DNA from: PFJX01 sp964542455
GTDB lineage: Bacteria > Pseudomonadota > Gammaproteobacteria > Burkholderiales > Thiobacillaceae
Direction of reading: 5' to 3'
NCBI GenBank assembly: GCA_964542455.1
Contig: CAZIUC010000017.1
Span: 1-64,000 of the forward strand
DNA: 64,000 nucleotides
Shown: in pieces, positions 52,313 through 60,077 of the stretch
How positions within the stretch are numbered: position 1 is the first letter of the stretch
How the letters are laid out: each line of letters starts with the position of its first letter
Position numbers and translations under genes: made by a program
Notes under the pieces: generated by a model
Seen by the model: the letters and a program-made list of their open reading frames with translations, nothing else
Databases searched by the model: none
Told to the model about the DNA's origin: nothing

Positions 52313-53095
52313 ATGTTTCTTCCACAATTGATGGCACGGGCCGAGAAGGACGAAAAACTGGTCGTACTTACCTGCTACGACGCCAGCTTCGCCCGTCTGC
52401 TCGCCGACAACGGGGTCGACATCCTGCTTGTCGGTGACTCCCTGGGCATGACCGTGCGGGGGCACGACACCACCCTGGCCGTCACCCTGGAGCAGATGGT
52501 CTATCACACGGAAGCGGTGGCGCGCGGCGCCGGTGGGCGGGCCTTCATCATCGGCGACCTGCCTTTCGGCGCCTACCAGCAAAGCCCGCAACAGGCCTTC
52601 GCGGCCGCCGCCCGGCTGCTCGCGGCGGGCGCCAACATGGTCAAGCTGGAAGGTGGTGGCGTCATGGTCGAGAGCGTGCGTTTCCTGGTCGAGCGCGGCA
52701 TCCCGGTGTGCGGACACCTCGGCCTGCTGCCGCAATCGGTGAACACCACCGGCTACCGCGGCCAGGCGCGCGAGGGCGCCGCCGCCGCCCGCCTGATCGA
52801 GGACGCGGAAGACCTGGAAAGCGCCGGCGCGCAAATGCTGGTGCTGGAATCCATCCCGGCCGTGGTCGCCGAGGAAGTCACCCAGCACCTCGCCATTCCC
52901 ACCATCGGCATCGGCGCCGGCCCGCATTGCAACGGCCAGGTTCTGGTCCTCAACGACCTGCTCGGCCTCACCGAAAAACCGCCGCGCTTCGCCAAGGACT
53001 TCATGGAAGGCTCCTGGAACCTCGGCAACGCGATACGCAGCTATGTCGCCTCGGTGAAAGGCGGCGAATTTCCCGGCCCGGAACACAGCTTCTGA
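52313..53095 (+). CDS. panB: 3-methyl-2-oxobutanoate hydroxymethyltransferase PanB
   Basis: PanB makes ketopantoate, the first step of pantothenate synthesis. The 260-residue protein has LTCYDASFARLL, VGDSLGMTVRGHDTTL, the metal site ligands, KLEGG and VCGHLGLLPQS. The ATG at 52313 is preferred over a GTG at 52307 that would overlap the kinase stop. Its TGA overlaps the ATG of panC. Confidence 0.97.
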   Translation: MFLPQLMARAEKDEKLVVLTCYDASFARLLADNGVDILLVGDSLGMTVRGHDTTLAVTLEQMVYHTEAVARGAGGRAFIIGDLPFGAYQQSPQQAFAAAARLLAAGANMVKLEGGGVMVESVRFLVERGIPVCGHLGLLPQSVNTTGYRGQAREGAAAARLIEDAEDLESAGAQMLVLESIPAVVAEEVTQHLAIPTIGIGAGPHCNGQVLVLNDLLGLTEKPPRFAKDFMEGSWNLGNAIRSYVASVKGGEFPGPEHSF

Positions 53096-53925
53096 TGCGC
53101 CTCATCCACAGCGTCAACGAATTGCGCGCCGCCCTGGACGGGCAGCGGGAAACCGCCTTCGTCCCGACCATGGGCAATCTGCACCCGGGACACATCGCCT
53201 TGGTCGAACAGGCGCGAACGAGCGGACACCCGGTGGTCGCCAGCATCTTCGTCAACCCGCTCCAATTCGGCGCCGGCGAGGACTTCCAGCGCTATCCGCG
53301 CACCCTGCCGGCCGATTGTGAACAGCTCGATGCCGCCGGCTGCGACATCGTGTTCGCGCCTGACGTGAACGAGATGTACCCGGAGCCGCAAACCTTCCAT
53401 GTCCAGCCGCCGCTCGCGGACGAACTGTGCGGCGCCTTCCGCCCCGGCCATTTTTCCGGGGTCGCCACCGTGGTGCTGAAGCTGTTCAACATGGCGCGGC
53501 CGGCGGTGGCGGTATTCGGCAAGAAGGACTACCAGCAGTTGTTCATCCTGAAAGGCCTGGCGCGCCAGTTCAACCTGCCGATCCGCATCCTCGAGGCGGA
53601 AACCACGCGCGCGGCGGATGGCCTGGCGCTGTCCTCGCGCAACAGCTATCTGAGCACAGAGGAACGGGAAGAAGCGCCGCGCCTTTATCGCCTGCTACGC
53701 GAGGCGGCGGCGCGCATCGCCGCCGGTGAACGCGATTACGCCGGCATCGAACATTCGGCGCGCGCCGATCTTGCCGCCCATGACTGGCGAGTGGACTACG
53801 TCGCGGTGCGTGACCAGGCCACACTGCTGGCGCCCACGCAACAGACCCGCGACCTGGTTATCCTCGCCGCCGCTCGTCTCGGCGCCACGCGGCTGATCGA
53901 CAATATCGAGGTTTGCGTGGGCTGA
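53095..53925 (+). CDS. panC: Pantothenate synthetase PanC
   Basis: PanC joins pantoate and beta-alanine with ATP. The 276-residue enzyme has FVPTMGNLHPGHIALV, in which HPGH is the HIGH-type nucleotide motif, SIFVNPLQFG, FGKKDYQQLFIL and LSSRNSYLS near the KMSKS position. It is coupled to panB by a one-base overlap. Confidence 0.97.
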   Translation: MRLIHSVNELRAALDGQRETAFVPTMGNLHPGHIALVEQARTSGHPVVASIFVNPLQFGAGEDFQRYPRTLPADCEQLDAAGCDIVFAPDVNEMYPEPQTFHVQPPLADELCGAFRPGHFSGVATVVLKLFNMARPAVAVFGKKDYQQLFILKGLARQFNLPIRILEAETTRAADGLALSSRNSYLSTEEREEAPRLYRLLREAAARIAAGERDYAGIEHSARADLAAHDWRVDYVAVRDQATLLAPTQQTRDLVILAAARLGATRLIDNIEVCVG

Positions 53926-53948
53926 AACCCGGCTGGGCGGGGTTTTTT
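53925..53948 (+). terminator. Probable terminator between panC and panD
   Basis: AAACCC and GGGTTT pair, with further G/C pairs inside, and run into TTTTTTG. It lies directly at the panC stop and suggests that panD has its own promoter. Confidence 0.6.
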
Positions 53949-54005
53949 GTTGCATCGCAATATGGCATATAATCGCGCTCCGTTTGTCCTTCGCCTTCAC
54001 CAGCC

Positions 54006-54386
54006 ATGCAACGCACTCTGCTCAAATCCAAGCTGCACCGCGTGCGCGTCACCGCCTCCGAGCTGGAGTACGAGGGCTCCTGCGCGATCGACGACGATCT
54101 CCTGGAAGCGGCCGACATCCGTGAATATGAACGGATCGAAATCTACAACGTCAACAACGGCGAACGCTTCGCCACCTATGCCATTCGCGGCCAACGCGGC
54201 TCCGGCATGATTTCGGTGAACGGTGCCGCCGCGCGCAAGGCCGCCGTCGGCGACATCCTGATCATCGCCACCTACGCCACCTTTGACGAAATCGAACTGG
54301 CCGGCTTCGAACCGAAACTGGTCTACGTCGACGAAAAGAACGGCATCAAGCGCATCGGCGCGCATATCCCCACGCAAGCCCTGTAG
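54006..54386 (+). CDS. panD: Aspartate 1-decarboxylase PanD
   Basis: PanD decarboxylates aspartate to beta-alanine for PanC and uses a self-made pyruvoyl group. The 126-residue proenzyme has the cleavage site YEGSCAID (Gly24-Ser25), and KSKLHRVRVT at the start. It is separated from panC by 80 bases and a terminator. The IS1111 element begins about ten bases after its stop, so the gene itself is intact. Confidence 0.96.
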   Translation: MQRTLLKSKLHRVRVTASELEYEGSCAIDDDLLEAADIREYERIEIYNVNNGERFATYAIRGQRGSGMISVNGAAARKAAVGDILIIATYATFDEIELAGFEPKLVYVDEKNGIKRIGAHIPTQAL

Positions 54387-54406
54387 CGCCGTATATGGAC
54401 TCCTCC

Positions 54407-54858
54407 TAATAAGCAAGGGACGGCTGGTGTGTTTTTTCAGGGTTGGTGGCGACCGGATCGGAGTGAGGAGCAGCGTTATCCACGGCCGCCCGCCCGGACG
54501 CGCGCCTCTCACGCTGGCGGGAGGGCGGGCGGCGGTGGATAACGCGTCGCACCCGGCACGCGGGTGGATCGGGCCACCGGTTTTTGCCACGGACATCGGG
54601 ATCAAAGCGACAACACAGGAGCAAGAGCGAATCACGCATTCGGCGCCAAGGTACGACTGCGCGCGTATATCCGACCTGTTTGTGGAGGACGCTGCCTCCT
54701 GGCCATGATGGGCATCCGCGCGGCGGGGGCTTATAGGCTTCTCGGCCTCGAAGGCCCTGGCGCTACTCAGGCTCTCCCGCCGCCGGTTCGACCTGTTGGC
54801 CATCACGTTCCTCTCTCTCGCAAGCGCATGTTGAGGGGTTGATCCAGAGGGCAACGGT
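54407..54858 (-). ncRNA. Non-coding end of the IS1111 element; candidate guide-RNA region
   Basis: No gene is visible in these 452 bases. A very strong hairpin is present: GCGTTATCCACGGCCGCCCG extended to 23 bases (54473-54495) pairs at 22 of 23 positions with 54523-54545. The RNA's ends and target-binding loops were not determined by eye. The assignment rests on position relative to the transposase in IS1111-type elements. Confidence 0.45.
54473..54545. repeat. 23-bp imperfect inverted repeat inside the IS
   Basis: The arms at 54473-54495 and 54523-54545 differ at a single position and flank a 27-base loop. The outer parts read TTATCCAC and GTGGATAA, similar to DnaA boxes, which I take as coincidental. 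Confidence 0.75.
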
Positions 54859-55890
54859 TCAGGCCGCTGCCCTGCCGAATTGGTTGTCATAGGCACCACC
54901 TCGGACGATCAACGCCCAGGCGATGCGCGCGTTCTTGTTGGCCAGGGCTACGGCGGCCACGTTCTTGTGGCGGCGTGCCGCCACCGCGGTGATCCAGCGG
55001 CTACGCGGGTCGGTTTTATTGGTCGCCGACCGAATGACCGCGCGGGCACCGTGGATGAGGAGCGTGCGCAGATAACGGTCGCCGCGCTTGCTCATGCCCA
55101 ACAGCCGGTCCTTGCCGCCGCTGCTGTGCTGACTGGGGGGCAATCCGAGCCAGGCGGACAGGTCACGTCCACGCTGGAACTGCTGGCCATCGCCCACCGA
55201 CGCGGCCAGGGCCGTGGCCGTGATCGGGCCGATCCCGGGAATGGTTTGCAGTCGGCGCGCGGTCGCATCTTCTTTGGCGGCAGCCTGAATCTCGTCATCG
55301 AGTTCGTCCACCCGCCGATCCAGCTCCACCAGGTCTGCTCGCAGGCCTTCCAAAAGCCGCCGGAACAGGCCGGACAGGCCGTTCTCGGCGTCTTCCTGAA
55401 TCTCCGGCAGGGCACGTCGCAAGAGCTGGATGCCGACAGGGACGATCACGCCGTATTCCGCCAGGAGACCCCGGATCTGGTTGGCCTTGGCGGTGCGCTG
55501 CCGAACCAGTTCGCTACGGATGCGATGCACGGCCAGCATGTCCTGCTGGGCCACGCTCTTGACCGTGACGAAGCGCATGTTGGGCCGCCCGACCGCTTCG
55601 CAGATCGCCTCGGCGTCGTTGGCGTCGTTCTTCTGGCTCTTGAGGTAGGGTTTGACGAACTGCGGCGCGATCAGCTTGACCTCATGCCCCATGCGGCCGA
55701 ATTCCCGTGCCCAGTAATGGGCGCTGGCGCAAGCTTCCATGCCGATCCGGCAGGGTGGGAGCTTCTCGAAGTAGTCGTGGACTTGACGACGCGTAAGCTT
55801 GCGCTTGGCCACCATACGTTCGTCGCGATCAACACCGTGGACTTGAAATACCTGCTTTGCCAAATCCAGACCAATGCGGGTAACGTTCAT
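54859..55890 (-). CDS. IS110-family transposase (IS1111 group)
   Basis: The 343-residue recombinase has the N-terminal DEDD RuvC-like domain (RIGLDLAKQVFQVHG; GMEACASAHYW; KSQKNDANDAEAICEA) and the C-terminal Tnp20 domain with IPGIGPITATAL and LPPSQHSSGGKDRLLGMSKR, including the Ser used by this family. All expected acidic residues are present, so it may be active. The start at 55890 (MNVTRIG) has GAAGGAGTCC before it. Confidence 0.93.
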   Translation of the reverse strand: MNVTRIGLDLAKQVFQVHGVDRDERMVAKRKLTRRQVHDYFEKLPPCRIGMEACASAHYWAREFGRMGHEVKLIAPQFVKPYLKSQKNDANDAEAICEAVGRPNMRFVTVKSVAQQDMLAVHRIRSELVRQRTAKANQIRGLLAEYGVIVPVGIQLLRRALPEIQEDAENGLSGLFRRLLEGLRADLVELDRRVDELDDEIQAAAKEDATARRLQTIPGIGPITATALAASVGDGQQFQRGRDLSAWLGLPPSQHSSGGKDRLLGMSKRGDRYLRTLLIHGARAVIRSATNKTDPRSRWITAVAARRHKNVAAVALANKNARIAWALIVRGGAYDNQFGRAAA

Positions 55891-56002
55891 TTCGGACTCC
55901 TTCCTTCGCGTGACTGGTTGTGACTTCTCCAGTCTGGCACTTCGATGCCGTGGCAGAGGGGAGGAGTCCATCCCATTGGCTTCCAGCCGGCTGTTTTAAA
56001 GA

Positions 56003-56025
56003 CGCCGGCGAGACACCAGCGCTAC
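56003..56025. repeat. REP-like palindrome next to the IS1111 element
   Basis: CGCCGGCGAGACACCAGCGCTAC belongs to the same short palindrome family as 12855-12878 and 56928-56950. It overlaps the stop of ampD. Bases after the panD stop (TAGCGCCG, 54384-54391) look like the other half of the same palindrome, split by the IS. Confidence 0.6.
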
Positions 56026-56576
56026 AAATTGCATCCCCTGTTGACCCGCTCCCACTCGAAGCACGGCCCCGGATCGGTTTTGCGGCCGGGGGCTATGTCG
56101 CAGTGCCCGGCCAGCCCGGTGATCGGATAAGTCTCCCGCAACACCGCCAGAATGCGATTCAGCACAGCGTATTGCGCGTCGCTGAATGGCATATCGTCCG
56201 TGCCCTCCAGCTCGATACCGATGGAAAAGTCGTTGCAGCGCTCGCGCCCGCGCCAGACCGAGGCGCCGGCATGCCAGGCGCGCGCGCCGCAGGGCACGAA
56301 CTGGATCAGTTCGCCGTCGCGGCGGATGAAGAAATGGCTGGACACGCGCAGCCCCTGGATGCCGGCGTAATAGGGGTGTTCGTCCGGATTCAGGCGATTG
56401 GTGAACAGTTGCTCGACCCCCGGCCCGCCGAACTGGCCGGGCGGCAGGCTGATGTTGTGGATCACCAGCAGCGACACTACCTCGTCGTCCGGCCGCGCGT
56501 CGAAATTGGGCGAAACGACGCGACGCGCGGCGGACAACCAACCCTCGCCATCCAGGCGCCAATCCGAAATCGTCAC
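56022..56576 (-). CDS. ampD: 1,6-anhydro-N-acetylmuramyl-L-alanine amidase AmpD
   Basis: AmpD cleaves the anhydromuropeptide bond in cell-wall recycling. The 184-residue protein has the zinc ligands in VIHNISLPPG, GHCDIAPGRKTDPG and the C-terminal FEWERV, with FIRRDGELIQFVPC in between. The full family length is present. It overlaps the upstream thioredoxin-fold gene by four bases (ATGA). Confidence 0.95.
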   Translation of the reverse strand: MTISDWRLDGEGWLSAARRVVSPNFDARPDDEVVSLLVIHNISLPPGQFGGPGVEQLFTNRLNPDEHPYYAGIQGLRVSSHFFIRRDGELIQFVPCGARAWHAGASVWRGRERCNDFSIGIELEGTDDMPFSDAQYAVLNRILAVLRETYPITGLAGHCDIAPGRKTDPGPCFEWERVNRGCNL

Positions 56577-56902
56577 GGCTCATCCTCCGGTGGCCCGGCC
56601 AGCACCCGCGCCATTTCCGCGCGCAAGGCCGGCGCCGAGATTTCGCAATCGAGACGGGCATGGAAATGGCCGTCGCGGTAAAGCAACAACGTGGGCAGAT
56701 GAAAGATGTCGAAGGCGCGCGCCAGGCCGGTGGCTTTTTGCACGTCGACCTTGAACAGATGCGTGCCCTCCGGCACCGCCGGCGGCAGGCGTTTTTCCAC
56801 CACCCGGCAGGTGCCGCAGGCGGGGCTGGTGAACAAGACCAGGGCGATGCCGCCGGCTTCCAGCAGGCGCGGGTGATAGCGGGATTCGTCGAGGGCAAAC
56901 AT
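56573..56902 (-). CDS. Thioredoxin-fold protein
   Basis: The 109-residue protein has the redox motif FTSPACGTCRVVEK (CGTC) and a cis-Pro loop in IFHLPTLLLY. No signal peptide is visible. The start at 56902 is taken because the upstream part of the frame is translated from the REP-like palindrome and beyond. The specific partner is unknown. It is coupled to ampD. Confidence 0.85.
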   Translation of the reverse strand: MFALDESRYHPRLLEAGGIALVLFTSPACGTCRVVEKRLPPAVPEGTHLFKVDVQKATGLARAFDIFHLPTLLLYRDGHFHARLDCEISAPALRAEMARVLAGPPEDEP

Positions 56903-56927
56903 GGGGGCGATGGTAACCCTGACGGCT

Positions 56928-56950
56928 CGCCGGCGAGGCGCCGGCGCTAC
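56928..56950. repeat. REP-like palindrome
   Basis: CGCCGGCGAGGCGCCGGCGCTAC lies between the divergent thioredoxin-fold and cation-exchanger genes. It belongs to the same family as 56003-56025 and 12855-12878. Confidence 0.65.
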
Positions 56951-56981
56951 AATCCGCGCCGCCTTCCACCCGGAGTTGTCC

Positions 56982-57983
56982 ATGATCGCCCTCGAACTGT
57001 TCTTCTTCCTCATCGTCATCCTCATCGCGGCCGAGATATTCGTGAACGCGCTGGAGCATCTGGGCGAGAAACTGGGGATTTCCGAGGGGGTCACCGGCTC
57101 GATCTTCGCCGCCGTGGGAACGGCCATGCCGGAGACCATCGTGCCGCTTCTGGCGATCTTCGCCGGTACCCAGAATCAGCGACTGAACGAGGAAATCGGC
57201 GTCGGCGCCATCCTCGGCGCGCCCTTGATGCTGTCCACCCTGTCGCTCTGCCTGATGGCGCTGGCGGTGTGGAAGAAACGCGGCGCACGGGGCCATCTGA
57301 CACCGGAAAAAACCGGCCTGAAGCGCGATCTGGATTTCTTCCTCGCGTCTTTCGCCATCGCGGCTGTGGCGCTGTTCGTGCCGCACGAAAGCCCAGCCAT
57401 GCGCGCCATGCTCGCGCTGGTCATGGTGCTGATTTACTTCTTCTACGTGATGCTCACCCTCAAGGCTTCCGCCGCCCTGGTCAAGGACGGCCACGCCACC
57501 GAGGCGGATGACCCGATGTTCCTGGCGCGCCTGGGACTGCCCACCAACATGGCCACCATCCTGCTGCAACTGGGCGTCGCGCTGGCGATGCTGGTGCTGG
57601 GCGCCAAAGGCTTCATCCACGGCATCGAGCAGGCCGCCCCGCTGCTGGGCATCTCCGCGCTGGTCTTGAGCCTGATGATCGTGCCAGTGGCCACGGAACT
57701 GCCGGAGAAGGTCAATTCCATCCTCTGGATACGCAAGCACAAGGACACCCTGGCATTCGGCAACATCACCGGCGCGATGGTGTTCCAGGGCACCCTGCTG
57801 CCCGCCATCGGCGTGCTGCTCACCCCCTGGGCGCCGGTGAAGGAAGTGTTGGCCGGCGTGGTCATCACCCTGATCGCGGCGGTCTGGCTGCGCTTCATGA
57901 TGATGCGCGGACAGTTGCGAGTGTGGCACCTGGCGATCAACGGCGGCCTCTATGTCACCTATCTGACGATCGCATTAACCTGA
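56982..57983 (+). CDS. Sodium/calcium exchanger family (CaCA) membrane protein
   Basis: The 333-residue protein has ten or so hydrophobic segments in two halves, with the repeated alpha motifs GTAMPETIVPLLAI and PVATELPEKVNSI (the ion-binding Glu of the CaCA superfamily). The start at 56982 begins with the first membrane helix. Ca2+/H+ or Na+/Ca2+ exchange is expected; the ion is not certain. Confidence 0.88.
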   Translation: MIALELFFFLIVILIAAEIFVNALEHLGEKLGISEGVTGSIFAAVGTAMPETIVPLLAIFAGTQNQRLNEEIGVGAILGAPLMLSTLSLCLMALAVWKKRGARGHLTPEKTGLKRDLDFFLASFAIAAVALFVPHESPAMRAMLALVMVLIYFFYVMLTLKASAALVKDGHATEADDPMFLARLGLPTNMATILLQLGVALAMLVLGAKGFIHGIEQAAPLLGISALVLSLMIVPVATELPEKVNSILWIRKHKDTLAFGNITGAMVFQGTLLPAIGVLLTPWAPVKEVLAGVVITLIAAVWLRFMMMRGQLRVWHLAINGGLYVTYLTIALT

Positions 57984-58109
57984 CCGTGGTTGTTCGGCCC
58001 GCGAGCGGGCCGGTCGATTCAGAAATCCCTCAACTTTTCCCGCCCGCTACCGTTAATGCCGCATCAATAACCAGCGGCGCCGGGTTTTCGCGCCGCGGAT
58101 GGAGCTGGC

Positions 58110-58628
58110 ATGAAAAACCCGATCACGCCCACCTCGGTGGAAAGGGAGATGCGCGAAGACGATTTCATCGTCTCCAAGACGGACCAGAAAGGCCGCATCA
58201 CCTATGGCAATCGTATCTTCATCGAGTTTTCCGGCTATCCGGAACAAGAACTCCTCGGTGCCCAGCACAACATCATTCGCCATCCCGACATGCCGCGAGC
58301 GGTGTTCAAGCTGCTCTGGGACACCATCCAGAGTGGCCGCGAGTGCAATGCCTATGTGAAAAACCTGGCGAAGGACGGCAGTTTCTACTGGGTGTTCACC
58401 AACGTCACACCCAGCCTTGACCGCGACGGCAACATCATTGGCTATTTCTCGGTACGCCGTAAACCCAAGGCTTCTGGCATTAAGACCGCGACCGGCCTGT
58501 ACCGCGCCATGCTGGAAGCCGAAAGCAAGGCCGGCGCGCGCGACGCCATCGCGGCCTCGACGAAAATCCTCACCACTCTGCTGGCCGAAAAAGGTATGAG
58601 CTATGACGAACTGGTCCTTGCAATCTAG
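58110..58628 (+). CDS. PAS-domain protein (Aer-like sensor half)
   Basis: The 172-residue protein is one PAS domain of the Aer type (DDFIVSKTDQKGRITYGN; GAQHNIIRHPDMPRAVF; FYWVFTNVTP) plus a helical C-terminus. Aer PAS domains bind FAD, and residues around the NIIRHPDMP motif are conserved here. There is no membrane helix. Its end overlaps the start of the chemoreceptor gene by 26 bases. Together they look like an Aer receptor split in two. Confidence 0.9.
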   Translation: MKNPITPTSVEREMREDDFIVSKTDQKGRITYGNRIFIEFSGYPEQELLGAQHNIIRHPDMPRAVFKLLWDTIQSGRECNAYVKNLAKDGSFYWVFTNVTPSLDRDGNIIGYFSVRRKPKASGIKTATGLYRAMLEAESKAGARDAIAASTKILTTLLAEKGMSYDELVLAI

Positions 58629-60054
58629 GCTCACGGCCCTGCTCTGGGGTTTTTCCTTGCTGGTGCTGGCAACCATCGTCGGGGCCTGGCTTTTGCATGG
58701 TTTCGAATGGCCGATGCTGGTGTTTCTGCTGTTCGGTCTCGCCATTTCCGCCTGGGGCCAGGTCAAGATTCGGCAATGGCTGGCGCCCATCGCCAAGCTT
58801 GACCAGCTCACCACCCAGATCAGCCGGGGCCAGTTCGATCAACGCGTCACCGGCATCCGCGACACGGACGAACTCGGCCAACTGTGCTGGCACATGAACG
58901 ACATGCTGGATCAACTGGAAACCTATTTCCGCGAGGAAAGCACGGCGTTCGCTCTGCATATCGACGGCAAGTTCTATCGCAAGGCCTTCCCGGCCGGCCT
59001 TCACGGTGGATTCAAACACGGCCTGGAAAGCCACAACCAGCTGCTCGACGGCATGTCTGATCAGCAGCGTGGACAGCTGCGTAACCAGCTCATTTCCCAG
59101 GCGCACCATCTCAATACCAGTAATCTGCTGGGCAACCTTGCCTCCAATCAGAGCGATCTGAAGAACATCACCGATGAGATGCGCCAGGTCGTTGACCTGG
59201 CCACCCGCACCACGGCGGAAGCCGAGGAAAGCCGGGGGACGGTGAGTCTGGTGGTGGAACAACTTTCCGATATCAGTGGGCGCATCGACCAGGCGGCGGA
59301 TTCCATCGTCGCGCTCAACCAGCACAGCCACGAAATCACCGATGCCGTGCAACTCATCACCACCATCGCCAAGCAAACCAATCTGCTGGCGCTCAACGCC
59401 GCCATCGAAGCCGCGCGCGCCGGCGAGGCGGGACGCGGTTTCGCGGTGGTGGCCGACGAAGTGCGCAAGCTGGCGGAAAACACCCGCAAGGCATCCGAAT
59501 CCATCGGCCGGGTCATGGAAACCCTGACCGCCGAAGCGCAGCGCATGCTGGACGACTCCCATGCCATGCGCGACATGGCCGCCTCTTCACGGGGTGTCAT
59601 CGGCGAGATGGAGGGGCGCTTCGGCGGCTTCGCCAGTTCGGCACGGGAGACCCAGGGGCATGCGGCCCATGCCCAGGACAAGAGCTTCGCCTCGCTGGTG
59701 AAGGTGGATCACGTCATCTACAAACAGCGTGCCTACATGGCCCTGAACAGCGGCGGCGAACGCACCTACACCGATGCGGTATCGGTAGACCATCACCACT
59801 GCAGGCTAGGACAGTGGTATGAAAGTATGGGCCGAGAGGAATTCGGCATGACCCGCGCCTACGCCGCCCTGGCCACCCCGCACGCCCGAGTCCATGACAG
59901 CGCGCACAAGATGTTGAGTTACCTTGGCCGCGGCTGGGAAAAAGACCTGGCCATGCAACAGGCCATACTCGCCGCCATAACGGAAGCTGAAGACGCCAGC
60001 CGCGAAGTCATGGATCTGATCGACCAGATGGTGGTGGAGAAACATGGTGGATGA
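58603..60054 (+). CDS. Methyl-accepting chemotaxis protein with C-terminal CZB domain
   Basis: The 483-residue protein has two N-terminal membrane helices (~12-30, ~35-50) without a periplasmic domain, a HAMP-like region (~52-105), the receptor signalling domain with KQTNLLALNAAIEAARAGE (~265), and a C-terminal CZB zinc-binding domain (HHHCRLGQWYESMG). CZB domains sense zinc or hypochlorite in other receptors. It overlaps the PAS gene, so the two are coupled and probably form one redox-sensing unit. No CheR-binding pentapeptide is present. Confidence 0.92.
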   Translation: MTNWSLQSRLTALLWGFSLLVLATIVGAWLLHGFEWPMLVFLLFGLAISAWGQVKIRQWLAPIAKLDQLTTQISRGQFDQRVTGIRDTDELGQLCWHMNDMLDQLETYFREESTAFALHIDGKFYRKAFPAGLHGGFKHGLESHNQLLDGMSDQQRGQLRNQLISQAHHLNTSNLLGNLASNQSDLKNITDEMRQVVDLATRTTAEAEESRGTVSLVVEQLSDISGRIDQAADSIVALNQHSHEITDAVQLITTIAKQTNLLALNAAIEAARAGEAGRGFAVVADEVRKLAENTRKASESIGRVMETLTAEAQRMLDDSHAMRDMAASSRGVIGEMEGRFGGFASSARETQGHAAHAQDKSFASLVKVDHVIYKQRAYMALNSGGERTYTDAVSVDHHHCRLGQWYESMGREEFGMTRAYAALATPHARVHDSAHKMLSYLGRGWEKDLAMQQAILAAITEAEDASREVMDLIDQMVVEKHGG

Positions 60055-60077
60055 AGCTTTGGCGCACACAGCGCGCG

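Larger units (their letters stand above)
54396..55970 (-). mobile_element. IS110-family (IS1111-group) insertion sequence
   Basis: The inverted repeats TGGACTCCTCC (54396-54406) and GGAGGAGTCCA (55960-55970) bound a 1575-bp segment with one DEDD transposase on the minus strand. The IS1111 group, unlike the IS110 group proper, has such subterminal inverted repeats. The region before the transposase is 69 bases inside the repeat, and 452 bases lie after it. This long downstream non-coding part is where IS1111 elements encode their guide (seek/bridge) RNA. The exact element ends may extend a few bases beyond the repeats. Flanking sequence on both sides is REP-like palindrome. Confidence 0.88.

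Noticed and set aside
54473..54545. A replication origin or DnaA-box pair inside the IS
   Set aside because: TTATCCAC occurs only as the ends of one hairpin, and no replication gene, AT-rich unwinding region or iterons are nearby.
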